Positions 48,818-57,756 of a stretch of 64,000 nucleotides of DNA are shown in pieces. This DNA is from JAXMCK01 sp046349395 (GTDB lineage: Bacteria; Pseudomonadota; Alphaproteobacteria; Geminicoccales; Geminicoccaceae). Numbering within the stretch: position 1 is the first letter of the stretch; every line of letters begins with the position of its first letter. The stretch is taken from the NCBI GenBank assembly GCA_046349395.1, contig JAXMCK010000003.1, positions 186,001 through 250,000 of the forward strand, read 5' to 3'. The position numbers and the translations under genes were made by a program. The notes beneath the pieces were generated by a model. The model saw only the letters and a list, made by a program, of their open reading frames with translations. It searched no databases and was not told the origin of the DNA.

Positions 48818-50857
48818 ATGCGCAAGCCCGACCCGCTGCTCGAGCCGCTCCAGCTCCGCCACCTGACGCTGAAGAACCGGATCATGAGCACGGCGCACGC
48901 GCCGTCCTACGTGCAGGACGGGCTGCCGCAGGAGCGCTACCAGCTCTATCACGAGGAGAAGGCGAAAGGCGGGCTGGCGCTCAGCATGTTCGGGGGCTCG
49001 TCGAGCGTGGCGGCCGACAGCCCCAGCTCATTCGGTCAGATCGACATCAGCCACGACCGGATCATCCCGGTGCTGCAGCAGTTCTCCGAGCGCATGCACC
49101 GCCACGGCTGCGCGCTCATGATCCAGCTGACCCATGCCGGCCGGCGGACCCGCTGGGACACGGGCGACTGGCTGCCGACGGTCTCGGCCTCGCCAGTACG
49201 CGAGCACCAGCACCGCTCCTTCCCGAAGGAGATGGAGATCGAGGACATCCGCCGCATCCAGAAGGCCTACGCAGCGGCGGCGCGCCGGGCGCGGGACGGC
49301 GGGCTCGACGGTGTCGAGCTGATCTGTTCCTCGCATCTGCCGGACCAATTCTGGTCGCGCGCCGTGAACCAGCGCAGCGACGGGTATGGCGGCAGCGTCG
49401 AGAACCGCATCCGCTTCACGCTGGAGCTGCTGGAGACGATCCGCGCCGAGGTCGGAGCGGACTTCCTCCTCGGCATTCGGATGTCCGGTGATGACATGAT
49501 GGAAGGGGCGAACAGCCCCGAGGAGCAGCTCGAGATCGCGGTGCGGCATGCCCGGACGGGCATGATCGACTTCCTCAACATCGTCGGTGCGGAGGCCTCG
49601 ACCGATCTCGGGATCAGCAAGCTCATCCCGACCATGGGCCAGCGCACGGCGCCTTTCGTCGAGCGCGCCGCGGCGATCAAGCGTGCCGCCGGCCTTCCCG
49701 TCTTCCACGCCACCCGCATCACAGATCTCTCGACCGCCCGGCACATCATCGCCGAAGGCCTCGTGGACATGGTCGGGATGACCCGGGCGCACATCGCCGA
49801 TCCCTACATCGTGACGAAGCTGAAGGAGGGTGAGGAGGACCGTATCCGCCCCTGCGTCGGTGCCGGCTACTGCATCGACCGCATTTATGTCGGTGCCGAC
49901 GCGCTGTGCCTGCACAACCCGGCGACGGGCCGCGAGAAGACGATGCCGCAGATCGTGCGGCGCGGTGACGGGTCAAAGCGGAAGGTCGTCGTCGTCGGTG
50001 GCGGGCCGGCAGGGCTGGAGGCGGCGCGCGTATCGGCACGTCGCGGGCACGAGGTGACGTTGTTCGAGGCGACGGGGCAGCTGGGCGGACAGGTGAACCT
50101 CGCCGCCCGCCTCGACCGCCGGCGGGAGATCCTGGGCATCACGGGCTGGCTGCAGCGCGAGGTGGAGTTGGCGGGGGTCGACGTGCGGCTGGACACGTAT
50201 GTCGAGAGCCAGGAGCTTCTCGACACCGGTGCAGACGTCATCGTGATCGCGACCGGGGGCGTACCGAACACCGACTGGTTCGGCGAAGGCGGCGACCTCG
50301 TCATCTCCTCCTGGGACGTGCTGGCCGGTCAGGTGCAGCTCAGCGGCCGTGTGCTCGTCTACGACGAGAACGGTCAGCATCAGGGACCTTCGGTCGCCGA
50401 GTACCTGGCGAAGCGTGGGGCGGAGGTGGAGTTCGTCGTTCCGGACCGGATGCCGGCGATCGAGCTCGGCGCCACCAACTCGTCCCGGTTCATGAAGGAG
50501 CTCTACGACGCCGGCGTCCGCTTCCACCCCGACCTGCAGCTCAAGTCCGTGCGACGGGACGGCAATCGTCTCTCGGGTTCGTTCTGCAACATGTACACCG
50601 AACGGCGAAGCGAGCTCGGGGCGGATCACATCGTGGTCGAGCACGGCACGCAACCGGCTGCGGACCTCTATTTCGAGCTCAAGGCCGGCTCCCGGAATCA
50701 GGGCGAGATCGACCTGGATGCGGTGACGCAGGCGCAGCCCCAACCTGCGTTCGCCGACCATGGCGGGTACCTGCTCTACCGGGTGGGCGACGCCGTCACG
50801 AGCCGGAACATCCATGCGGCGATCTACGATTCACTCCGTCTTCTCAAGGACCTGTAG
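48818..50857 (+). CDS. DgcA/N-methylproline demethylase-like flavin oxidoreductase (TMADH family)
   Basis: A 679-residue protein with the trimethylamine dehydrogenase layout: an OYE-type FMN barrel (residues 1 to about 340) with LMIQLTHAGRR and MVGMTRAHIADPY, an iron-sulfur segment, and two Rossmann-type domains (VVVVGGGPAGLEAARVSA near residues 394-411). The iron-sulfur segment is RPCVGAGYC followed by Cys364: cysteines 346, 352 and 364 are present, but position 349, a cysteine in TMADH, is alanine. Relatives demethylate dimethylglycine, N-methylproline or stachydrine products. The substrate here is inferred only from family and from the divergent MttB-family gene. Confidence 0.85.
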   Translation: MRKPDPLLEPLQLRHLTLKNRIMSTAHAPSYVQDGLPQERYQLYHEEKAKGGLALSMFGGSSSVAADSPSSFGQIDISHDRIIPVLQQFSERMHRHGCALMIQLTHAGRRTRWDTGDWLPTVSASPVREHQHRSFPKEMEIEDIRRIQKAYAAAARRARDGGLDGVELICSSHLPDQFWSRAVNQRSDGYGGSVENRIRFTLELLETIRAEVGADFLLGIRMSGDDMMEGANSPEEQLEIAVRHARTGMIDFLNIVGAEASTDLGISKLIPTMGQRTAPFVERAAAIKRAAGLPVFHATRITDLSTARHIIAEGLVDMVGMTRAHIADPYIVTKLKEGEEDRIRPCVGAGYCIDRIYVGADALCLHNPATGREKTMPQIVRRGDGSKRKVVVVGGGPAGLEAARVSARRGHEVTLFEATGQLGGQVNLAARLDRRREILGITGWLQREVELAGVDVRLDTYVESQELLDTGADVIVIATGGVPNTDWFGEGGDLVISSWDVLAGQVQLSGRVLVYDENGQHQGPSVAEYLAKRGAEVEFVVPDRMPAIELGATNSSRFMKELYDAGVRFHPDLQLKSVRRDGNRLSGSFCNMYTERRSELGADHIVVEHGTQPAADLYFELKAGSRNQGEIDLDAVTQAQPQPAFADHGGYLLYRVGDAVTSRNIHAAIYDSLRLLKDL

Positions 50858-51010
50858 GCGTTGCCTGCGCCGCTGTGACAACAATGCACCGCAGTCGAGG
50901 CAGCGGTAACAAACCGTAACACATGTTGAATTGGCCGAGGACGTGCCAATCGCTACCTCCCACGCTGTAGTCTTGTGGGTCGGTGAGCGTGTCGCATCGC
51001 CGCCCGGACT

Positions 51011-52297
51011 GTGGCGGACATCATGGGTCTGACGAGGGAAAAGGAGATCGAGGTGCTGTTGGATGCCGGCTCTGCGGGCCGGGATCTGATGTCGCATATC
51101 GATTCCCGCTGTCCCGACGTTTGGGTTCTGATACCGAAGCGGGCCGGCGACACGACCCAGGTTCTGGCGTTGGCGGAGGCGCTGGATTGGCCCTTCGAGG
51201 TCAAGACTTTCGCCCGCCGAAAGGGTGGCCTTCTCCTGGCGCCGCCTTTCATGGCGAGCCTGGCGGGCATTCGGCGGAGTGGTTCCAGCGAGCTGAAGGG
51301 CCCCTGGCCCGATCTCGTCATCACGGCCGGTGCCGAGAACGAGCCGATCGCACGCTGGATCCGGATGCAGTCCGGCGGACGCACGCGGATCGTGATCGTC
51401 GGCCGGGCTTGGGCCGATGCGTCCGACTACGATCTCGTGGTGACGACACCGCAATATCGTATGCCGCGCCTGCCGAACGTTCTGCACAATGGCTTGCCCC
51501 TGCATCGCGTGACGACCGATCGGTTGAAGCGGGATGCGGCGCTTTGGGCGCCCCGTTTGGCGAACTTGCCGCGTCCCTTCATCACCGTTCTGGTCGGCGG
51601 GACCAGCGGCCCCTATCCGTTCACCGTCGAGAGCGGAGAGCGGTTGGCACGGCAGGCCTCGGCTCTTGCCAAGCGCCTCGGCGGATCGCTGCTGATCACG
51701 ACGAGTTCCCGCACACCCAAGGCTGCCGTGGACGCGATGGCTGCCGCCATCGATGTGCCGCACGTGCTGCACAGCTGGCGGCAGAACGATCCCGAGAACC
51801 CGTACTTCGCCTTTCTCGAGTTGGGCGACGAGATCATCGTGACCGCGGACAGCGTGTCGATGATGGGCGAGGCCTGCGCCACGGTGAAGCCGGTCCATCT
51901 CTTCGATCTCGGCGAAGACTGGACCTCGATGCGCGTTAGTCTCGGGCTCGCGGGCGAGCCTCCGCGAGAGCGCGTGCCGGTCGGCCGGGCCCTCCGCGAG
52001 GTTGGCAAGAGTGCCGTATTGTTCCGCTGGGCCATGCGGAACCTGCCCAGCTGGATCACGCGCGATTTGCGCCTGGCCCACCGCGAGCTGATCGCCAGTG
52101 GCCGGGCCGACTGGCTCGACGACCCGCGTCCTCTCCGTCCGGCTGCAACGGAAGATGTGGCGTACGCCGTGGCGACCGTGCACGAACTGCAGCGTACCGG
52201 CCGTATCTGGCTCAATCCTGTTCGGCCTGCCGCCAAGCCGGTCGTGCCCTCGACGCGCCCGATCGTCATCGACGAAGGTCTCGGTCTCGCGGCCTGA
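51011..52297 (+). CDS. ELM1/GtrOC1-family protein
   Basis: A 428-residue soluble protein of the bacterial 'mitochondrial fission ELM1' family, which has a glycosyltransferase GT-B-like fold. Seen are PDVWVLIPKRAGDTTQVLAL, VTAGAENEPIARWIR-like segments, ITVLVGGTSGPYPFTVESG, LLITTSSRTPKAAVDAM, and EIIVTADSVSMMGEACAT with the nucleotide-sugar-type EACA pattern. In bacteria, members occur in cell-envelope loci, but the reaction is not known. Start is GTG 51011; ATG 51023 is possible. The following gene encodes a flippase-like membrane protein, which fits an envelope role. Confidence 0.82.
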   Translation: MADIMGLTREKEIEVLLDAGSAGRDLMSHIDSRCPDVWVLIPKRAGDTTQVLALAEALDWPFEVKTFARRKGGLLLAPPFMASLAGIRRSGSSELKGPWPDLVITAGAENEPIARWIRMQSGGRTRIVIVGRAWADASDYDLVVTTPQYRMPRLPNVLHNGLPLHRVTTDRLKRDAALWAPRLANLPRPFITVLVGGTSGPYPFTVESGERLARQASALAKRLGGSLLITTSSRTPKAAVDAMAAAIDVPHVLHSWRQNDPENPYFAFLELGDEIIVTADSVSMMGEACATVKPVHLFDLGEDWTSMRVSLGLAGEPPRERVPVGRALREVGKSAVLFRWAMRNLPSWITRDLRLAHRELIASGRADWLDDPRPLRPAATEDVAYAVATVHELQRTGRIWLNPVRPAAKPVVPSTRPIVIDEGLGLAA

Positions 52298-52516
52298 TGC
52301 CGCTTCTCTGACCTTCGCTCTGAGCCCTCTCTGCCCGTAGCGTCCGACTTTCCGAGTCGCTTCGAACAGCATCCGGTCGATGCGCTACATGCGCTGTTGC
52401 GCAGTCTCCGTTCGGCGGTTTAGTGACCGCCTGCCGGTGCATTGGACCGGCAAGCTCGCCGGTTCGACGGCGCATCGCATGAGGAGACGGCGAGCCTTGA
52501 GCTTCTTCGAGCGCGG

Positions 52517-53635
52517 ATGTTGCGCGAGGCGATGAGCCTGGCGGGAGTTCCGACCCGGCCTCGGGCCCGATGGACGATACGCGCCCGTCGGCGACTGGCG
52601 ACGGCGCGGCGTCTGGTGAAGCGCTGGGGGCCATTCCTCATCGGCGCCGTCATGTTCGGCTTCGCCGTGTGGGTCCTGCATCGAACGGCATCGCGGTTCC
52701 ACATCGAACAACTCGGCGACGAGCTCGAGAAATTCAGCACGTCCCAGCTGCTCCTTGCCGTGTTCTTCACCGCTTGCAGCTTCTGCGCTCTCATTGGGTA
52801 CGAGTATTCAGCGCTCGGATTGATCGGGCGCCGCCTTCCATTGCGCCAGCTCGCTCTGGCGTCCTACGTGACGCAGTCAATCTCCCACTCGACAGGTTTC
52901 GCTTTCTTCATCGGAGCCACCCTTCGCTATCAGTTCTACTCGCCTCTCGGCTTCACCGTTGCGGATGTCGCAAAGGTGCAGCTCTATTTCACGCTGACCT
53001 TTGCCCTCGGCGTGACCACGCTCGCGGGTGCGGTGGTCATGTTCGTGCCGGACCATCTGGCATCATTCACCGGGACGCCGCCCTGGCTGTGGCGCATTGC
53101 GGCCGTCGTCGCCCTGATTCTGGTCGCCGCCTACATCGCATGGGGCGCATTCTTCCATCGCTCGTTCCACCTCAAGGGCTACGAGCTGACCTTCCCGCGC
53201 GCGACGGCCACGTTGGAGCAGATCTTTTTCGGTGTTGCCGACCTCATTGCGGTGGCCGCCGCCCTCTACGTCCTTCTCCCGGCCGGGCTGCATCTCTCGT
53301 ACCTCGAGACCTTGGCCATATTCATGGCCTCGATCGTCGTCGGTCTGCTCAGCCATGTCCCCGGTAGCCTCGGCGTGTTCGAATCCGCCGTGCTGCTGTT
53401 GGTGCAGCCCGCGGACGATCAGGTGCTGCCGCTGATCGGCAGTCTGCTGGCGTTTCGAGCGACCTACTATCTCCTGCCCCTCGTCTGCGGGGTCGCCCTG
53501 CTCACCGTGACCGAGTTCGGGCGTTGGCGCGATATGGCACGCCACGCGCTGACGGTTTCCCGTGAGGCGCGGAGCGGCGGTTCTGGTGTCTCGACGTTGG
53601 GACCTCGGCCGCCGATCAAGAACTCACGGCCCTAG
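52517..53635 (+). CDS. Lysylphosphatidylglycerol synthase TM-region (UPF0104) membrane protein
   Basis: A protein of about 372 residues with some eight membrane segments. Typical parts are YEYSALGLIGRRLPLRQLAL, ASYVTQSISHSTGFAFFIGA (conserved serine-asparagine-like region before TLRYQFYSP), and GLLSHVPGSLGVFESAVLLL, the PGSLGVFE motif of the family. This is only the membrane flippase-like part, without the aminoacyl-transferase domain of MprF. The start is uncertain: TTG 52442, ATG 52517 and ATG 52532 are in frame. GC content falls after this gene towards the rpfF leader. Confidence 0.82.
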   Translation: MLREAMSLAGVPTRPRARWTIRARRRLATARRLVKRWGPFLIGAVMFGFAVWVLHRTASRFHIEQLGDELEKFSTSQLLLAVFFTACSFCALIGYEYSALGLIGRRLPLRQLALASYVTQSISHSTGFAFFIGATLRYQFYSPLGFTVADVAKVQLYFTLTFALGVTTLAGAVVMFVPDHLASFTGTPPWLWRIAAVVALILVAAYIAWGAFFHRSFHLKGYELTFPRATATLEQIFFGVADLIAVAAALYVLLPAGLHLSYLETLAIFMASIVVGLLSHVPGSLGVFESAVLLLVQPADDQVLPLIGSLLAFRATYYLLPLVCGVALLTVTEFGRWRDMARHALTVSREARSGGSGVSTLGPRPPIKNSRP

Positions 53636-54218
53636 CGCCGCAACACCCACACCGATCGTAGCTCGGTACGCATATTCTCGCGTTACAGTAGATTTCCTAC
53701 CCCAAGAATCTCTTCGCACGCTTCGTTTCGAAGCGCTTGCCTTAGCGTGAACCTCGCGACTGCTTCGTCTCCGCGCTGCCAATGCGGCCGCGATGGGGAT
53801 CCCGCAGGGCGTTCGAGGCTCTGAGAGTTCGGATCCGTCCGGAACTCGCTGAGTGCACCCCTCGATTGGATGACCGATCGCAGCTCGAGGAGGGCCACCG
53901 GCACCTGCCCATTCGTGCGTCTAACGCGTGCGCGCCACCCTAGCTCCACCACTACGATCAAAGTCGTCCGAATCGACTGAGATCGAAACATAAGTCATAT
54001 TTCCTCAATAACTACTGCATCACTTTACATAAAATTTTATATGCTTTGCATTCTATTTATAGGAGAAAGTAAACACAAATTACTTGCTTAAAAAGAACTT
54101 GCACAGCGTGATTTGTCGACCTAACGATAGTTTCAGTTATGCAACCGAAGCGTCAGGCGAGCGGCTGATTTCTGGGATGGAAGCCCGATCGGCAGCGCCA
54201 ATCGCAAGGAGAACGAAG
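53636..54218 (+). promoter_or_regulatory. Long AT-rich upstream region of rpfF
   Basis: The 583 bases before rpfF contain no convincing gene. Bases 53990 to about 54110 are strongly AT-rich compared with the surroundings, with CTTTACATAAAATTTTATAT and CTATTTATAGGAG, so the promoter probably lies here and would leave a leader of more than 100 bases. No clear -35/-10 pair or named operator could be fixed by eye. An open frame from TTG 54084 through this leader lacks resemblance to the synthase and is not taken as coding. Confidence 0.45.
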
Positions 54219-55178
54219 ATGGCCCTCTCAATCCGCGAGCTGCATGGACTGATCGGTCGGGTCGACAACGACAATCGCAGGGGCTTCTTCCGGGCACCCC
54301 TGCCGCAACCGACCCGCGCACCTTCGGTGCGACCCGAGAACCTGGAGCTCGAGTACCAGAACCTCGTCACGAGACTGGAGCCCGAGACGGGGATGCTCTG
54401 GGCCTGGATGAAGCACCCCCAGCGGGCATGCTTCACGCCGGAGCTGATGGCCGACGGACGTCACTTCCAGGAGTGGCTACGCGAGGAGTTCTCCGGACTG
54501 TCGCGGGAGGAAATGCCGTTCCGGTATCTGGTCTGGGCTTCCAAGGCTTCCGGCGCCTGGAGCATGGGGGGAGATCTCAGCACGTTCGTGAGCCTGATCA
54601 GGGATCAGGACGAGGCGGCGCTGCGGTCCTATGCCTACCGGTCGATCGACGTGCTCTACGACAATTACTGCAGCCTCGACCTGCCGATCCTGACCGTGGC
54701 GCTGGTCGAAGGGGACGCCGTCGGTGGTGGGTTCGAGGCCATGCTCACCCATGACCTCGTCATCGCCGAGAAGACCGCTCGGTTCGGCTTGCCCGAGATC
54801 CTCTTCAATCTGTTTCCCGGCATGGGAGCATTCAGTTTTCTGAAGCGCCGGGTCGGCGAGCGCACGGCCCGGATGCTGGTCGAAGACGGCAAGACGCGTA
54901 CGGCCGACGAGCTCCACGAGCTCGGCCTCATCGACATCGTCTGCGACCCTGGTCAGGCGAAGGAGACGCTGCGCAAACACGTTGCCGACCGCGCCGGCCG
55001 CTTCAACACGGATCTGATCCTGAAGCGAGTTCGCATGCGCGCCGATCCGCTGCCCAAGTCCGAGCTTGTGGACATCGTCGATCTTTGGATCGAGCTCGCA
55101 CTCGAGCTGAGCCCGGCAGACCTGCGTCGTATGGAGTGCCTCGCCCGCCACCAGGAGCGGCGTCGAGCCGCCTCGTGA
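54219..55178 (+). CDS. rpfF: DSF (cis-2-unsaturated fatty acid) synthase RpfF
   Basis: A 319-residue crotonase-fold enzyme. RpfF makes diffusible signal factor from acyl-ACP by combined dehydratase and thioesterase activity. The catalytic glutamates of Xanthomonas RpfF (Glu141 and Glu161) match Glu173 in EGDAVGGGFEAML and Glu193 in GLPEILFNLFPGMGAFSFL, with the same spacing of 20 residues. The surrounding GGGFEA and LPE-LF-LFPGMGA-SF pattern is specific to RpfF rather than ordinary enoyl-CoA hydratases. An N-terminal extension of about 45 residues precedes the core. The ATG at 54219 follows AAGGAG by seven to eight bases; upstream in-frame starts lack such a site. It is convergent with rpfC, 22 bases away. 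Confidence 0.9.
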   Translation: MALSIRELHGLIGRVDNDNRRGFFRAPLPQPTRAPSVRPENLELEYQNLVTRLEPETGMLWAWMKHPQRACFTPELMADGRHFQEWLREEFSGLSREEMPFRYLVWASKASGAWSMGGDLSTFVSLIRDQDEAALRSYAYRSIDVLYDNYCSLDLPILTVALVEGDAVGGGFEAMLTHDLVIAEKTARFGLPEILFNLFPGMGAFSFLKRRVGERTARMLVEDGKTRTADELHELGLIDIVCDPGQAKETLRKHVADRAGRFNTDLILKRVRMRADPLPKSELVDIVDLWIELALELSPADLRRMECLARHQERRRAAS

Positions 55179-55200
55179 GGTCCCGATCCTCGCTTGCAGG

Positions 55201-57735
55201 CTATCTCGTGGTGTCGCGCCGCTCCTGGAGAGAGGCGGCGGTGCGCTCGGTCTGGTAGCGAAGCAGTGCCGAACGAAGTCGCTCGAACTCGCGGCGCAGG
55301 CGCGCCGTCTCCGTCGAAGCTCGCATCATCAGCGCGTCGTCGTCGAACTGGCGCCATCCGACGCAGAGCTCGAAGAGGGCCATGCCACCGACATGGGCCG
55401 CACTGCTGCGCAAGGCGTGGGCCTGGTCGCGGAACGCCCGGGCATCGCTCCTTGCGGCGGCATCTTCGATCGCGGCGATGATGTCCTGTGCGTCGGCGAT
55501 GAAATCCGCGACGACGGCATCGAAGAACCCGTCGCCCTGGTCCAGCATCGCGAGATTGGCGATCTTGGCGCGGTCGAGCGGCGGCTTGCCGGTTTCCAGA
55601 GCCGGATGGGGAACGACGACGCTCTGGCGTTCCTCGGGCGGCTCGGCTTCTTCGTCAGTTGCCGACGCGACCGTGGGGGCGACGGCAGTGCCGGTGATCT
55701 CCGAGAGGACCCGTAGCAGCAGCCGAGCGTCGATCGGCTTCGTCAGGTAGGCCGAAAAACCGATTTCGTGGCACACCTCCCGGGTCTGCGGCGTGGCGTC
55801 GGCACTGAGGGCTACGATCGGCGGGAGATGGTCGGGCGCGTACAGGAAGCGCAGCATCTTGACCGTATCGATGCCGCTCATTCCGGGCATGTTGATGTCC
55901 ATGAGCACCACGTCGAACCGGTCGCTTTCCATCTTCTCGACGGCGGTTTCACCATCATCGACGACGACGACGCGGTGACCGGCACGCTCGAGAATGCGGC
56001 CCACCACCTGCTGATTGGTGCGATTGTCCTCGGCAACCAGAATGTCGAGCCCGCCCACCGCCGTGAGACGGGTCCCTTCAGGCAGCGCCGCAGTCGGCGC
56101 ACTCGCGGGCCGTCGCAGCGCAGCGCGCAGGCATGCGTTGAGAACGGCATCGCTTGCATCCCCCGCCAGATCGGCAAGCGTGAAGCTGGGTGTCGACAAC
56201 CGACGGCCTATGGTCACCAAGTCGACGGGCTCGACGAAGGCGGTTTCCACCACGGCCGCAGCCAGCTCCGCGACATCGACGGGCGGCACGCGTTCCGTCA
56301 CGACGAGTACGGCTGATTGGCGGTGGCGGCGGAGCATGGCCACGGCGGCATCGGAGGACGTGGTGACACGGGGCGTGTAGCCCAGCGATCGCACACGATC
56401 GGCGAGCAGTGAGCCCGGTTCGCGGTCGCCGACGATGACGACCTCACCCGTCGAACGATCGTCCCGCTCCGGACCGATGTCGAAGCCGACCTCGAACCAG
56501 AACGTCGCCCCGCGTCCTTGAACGCTGGTGACGCCGATCACGCCACCCATCAGCTCGACGAGTTCGCGGGCGATACTGAGGCCGAGACCGGTCCCGCCCG
56601 GAGTTCGCTGCGCAATCTCCTCGGCCTGCGTGAAGCGATCGAAGATCTTGCGCTGGGCGGCTTCGCTCAGCCCTGGACCAGTGTCGCGCACTTCGAAGCG
56701 GAGCCGCACGTACCCGGTCCGGCGGTCGAGTTCCTGGACGTCGATCGAGACGCCGCCCGATTCGGTGAACTTCACGGCATTCGTGACAAGGTTCACCAGC
56801 ACCTGCTGAAGGCTGCGACCGCCGCCCTTCAGCGACCACGGGATGCTCGGATCGAGGCGAAGACGCAGGTAGAGTCCGCGTTCGACGGTGGTGTGGAACA
56901 GCAGCAAGCGGACGGCGGCGAGACAATCGTGCAGATCGAACGGTGCCGAATCTACCGTGAAGCGTCGTGCCTCGATCTTGGCGAGGTCGAGAACGTCGTC
57001 CACCAGACCCAACAGAGTTCCGGCGGCCGTACGAATGGTCGACGTCATCTCGCGCTGATCGTGCGTCAGGTCCGTTCCCTGCAGGAGATCGCTCATGCCG
57101 ATCACGGCGTTCAGAGGCGTGCGGAACTCGTGGCTCATGGTGGCGAGAAAGTGGCTCTTGGCCTTGTTCGCCTCTTCGGCACTTCGCACAGCGACCTGCA
57201 GCTTACCGAGCAGCACGGCGAAGTAGGCGGGCAGGATGACCAGACCGACGAGCAGCCCGATGTCGACGAACGGCATCGCCCGCCACTCGGGGCTGATGGC
57301 CATCACGCAGCCGAACAGGACGAGACTGGTGCCCGCCGCGGCGAACAGATAGGGGCGACCGAACCGGAAGCCGTGTCCGAGAATCAGCCAGAGCAGGAGA
57401 GGATAGAAGACGCTGGCACTCGTCCCGCCGATGAGCATCGTGAGATTGATGCCGACGGCGTCCACCAGCATGGCCAGCAGCCGCCGCACCGGATTCACCT
57501 GCGGGCGGTAGAGAATATGGGCGAACAGACCGATCGCGGCGGCGAAGCCGGTGATGGCGATAACGATGATGTAGGGTCGAAGGGATGTGCCGCCGGCGAC
57601 TGCCAGCATGTAGGCGCACATCCCGAATATCACGACGATCCGGATGAGAGCCTGCTCGTGCTCCGTATCGGGCCGGCCGGACAGCCGCTTTCGGGTCCAG
57701 TCGAAGGCACGGGCGAGGGCGGTGGGTGAGTTCAT
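55201..57735 (-). CDS. rpfC: DSF sensor hybrid histidine kinase RpfC
   Basis: An 844-residue RpfC-type sensor. The N-terminal segment RLSGRPDTEHEQALIR (residues 17-32) matches RLSGRADSEHAQNLIR of Xanthomonas RpfC, the short juxtamembrane region reported to bind DSF. About five membrane helices follow (residues 33-177). HisKA has its histidine at 202 (ATMSHEFRTPLN), the ATPase domain shows NLVTNAVKFT, DTGPGL and GGTGLGLSIA, and a degenerate receiver-like linker occupies about residues 430-540. A full receiver domain has Asp613 (LMDINMPG) and Lys666, and a C-terminal Hpt domain has His773 (AHALRSSAAH). Domain order equals RpfC. It lies 21 bases downstream of the GGDEF-EAL response-regulator gene. 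Confidence 0.9.
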   Translation of the reverse strand: MNSPTALARAFDWTRKRLSGRPDTEHEQALIRIVVIFGMCAYMLAVAGGTSLRPYIIVIAITGFAAAIGLFAHILYRPQVNPVRRLLAMLVDAVGINLTMLIGGTSASVFYPLLLWLILGHGFRFGRPYLFAAAGTSLVLFGCVMAISPEWRAMPFVDIGLLVGLVILPAYFAVLLGKLQVAVRSAEEANKAKSHFLATMSHEFRTPLNAVIGMSDLLQGTDLTHDQREMTSTIRTAAGTLLGLVDDVLDLAKIEARRFTVDSAPFDLHDCLAAVRLLLFHTTVERGLYLRLRLDPSIPWSLKGGGRSLQQVLVNLVTNAVKFTESGGVSIDVQELDRRTGYVRLRFEVRDTGPGLSEAAQRKIFDRFTQAEEIAQRTPGGTGLGLSIARELVELMGGVIGVTSVQGRGATFWFEVGFDIGPERDDRSTGEVVIVGDREPGSLLADRVRSLGYTPRVTTSSDAAVAMLRRHRQSAVLVVTERVPPVDVAELAAAVVETAFVEPVDLVTIGRRLSTPSFTLADLAGDASDAVLNACLRAALRRPASAPTAALPEGTRLTAVGGLDILVAEDNRTNQQVVGRILERAGHRVVVVDDGETAVEKMESDRFDVVLMDINMPGMSGIDTVKMLRFLYAPDHLPPIVALSADATPQTREVCHEIGFSAYLTKPIDARLLLRVLSEITGTAVAPTVASATDEEAEPPEERQSVVVPHPALETGKPPLDRAKIANLAMLDQGDGFFDAVVADFIADAQDIIAAIEDAAARSDARAFRDQAHALRSSAAHVGGMALFELCVGWRQFDDDALMMRASTETARLRREFERLRSALLRYQTERTAASLQERRDTTR

Positions 57736-57756
57736 CGGATCGGTTCGGGAGCCGGC

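Noticed and set aside
54084..54218. Extension of rpfF upstream to TTG 54084
   Set aside because: The added 45 residues come from the AT-rich leader, lack homology to RpfF, and the internal ATG at 54219 has a much better ribosome site.
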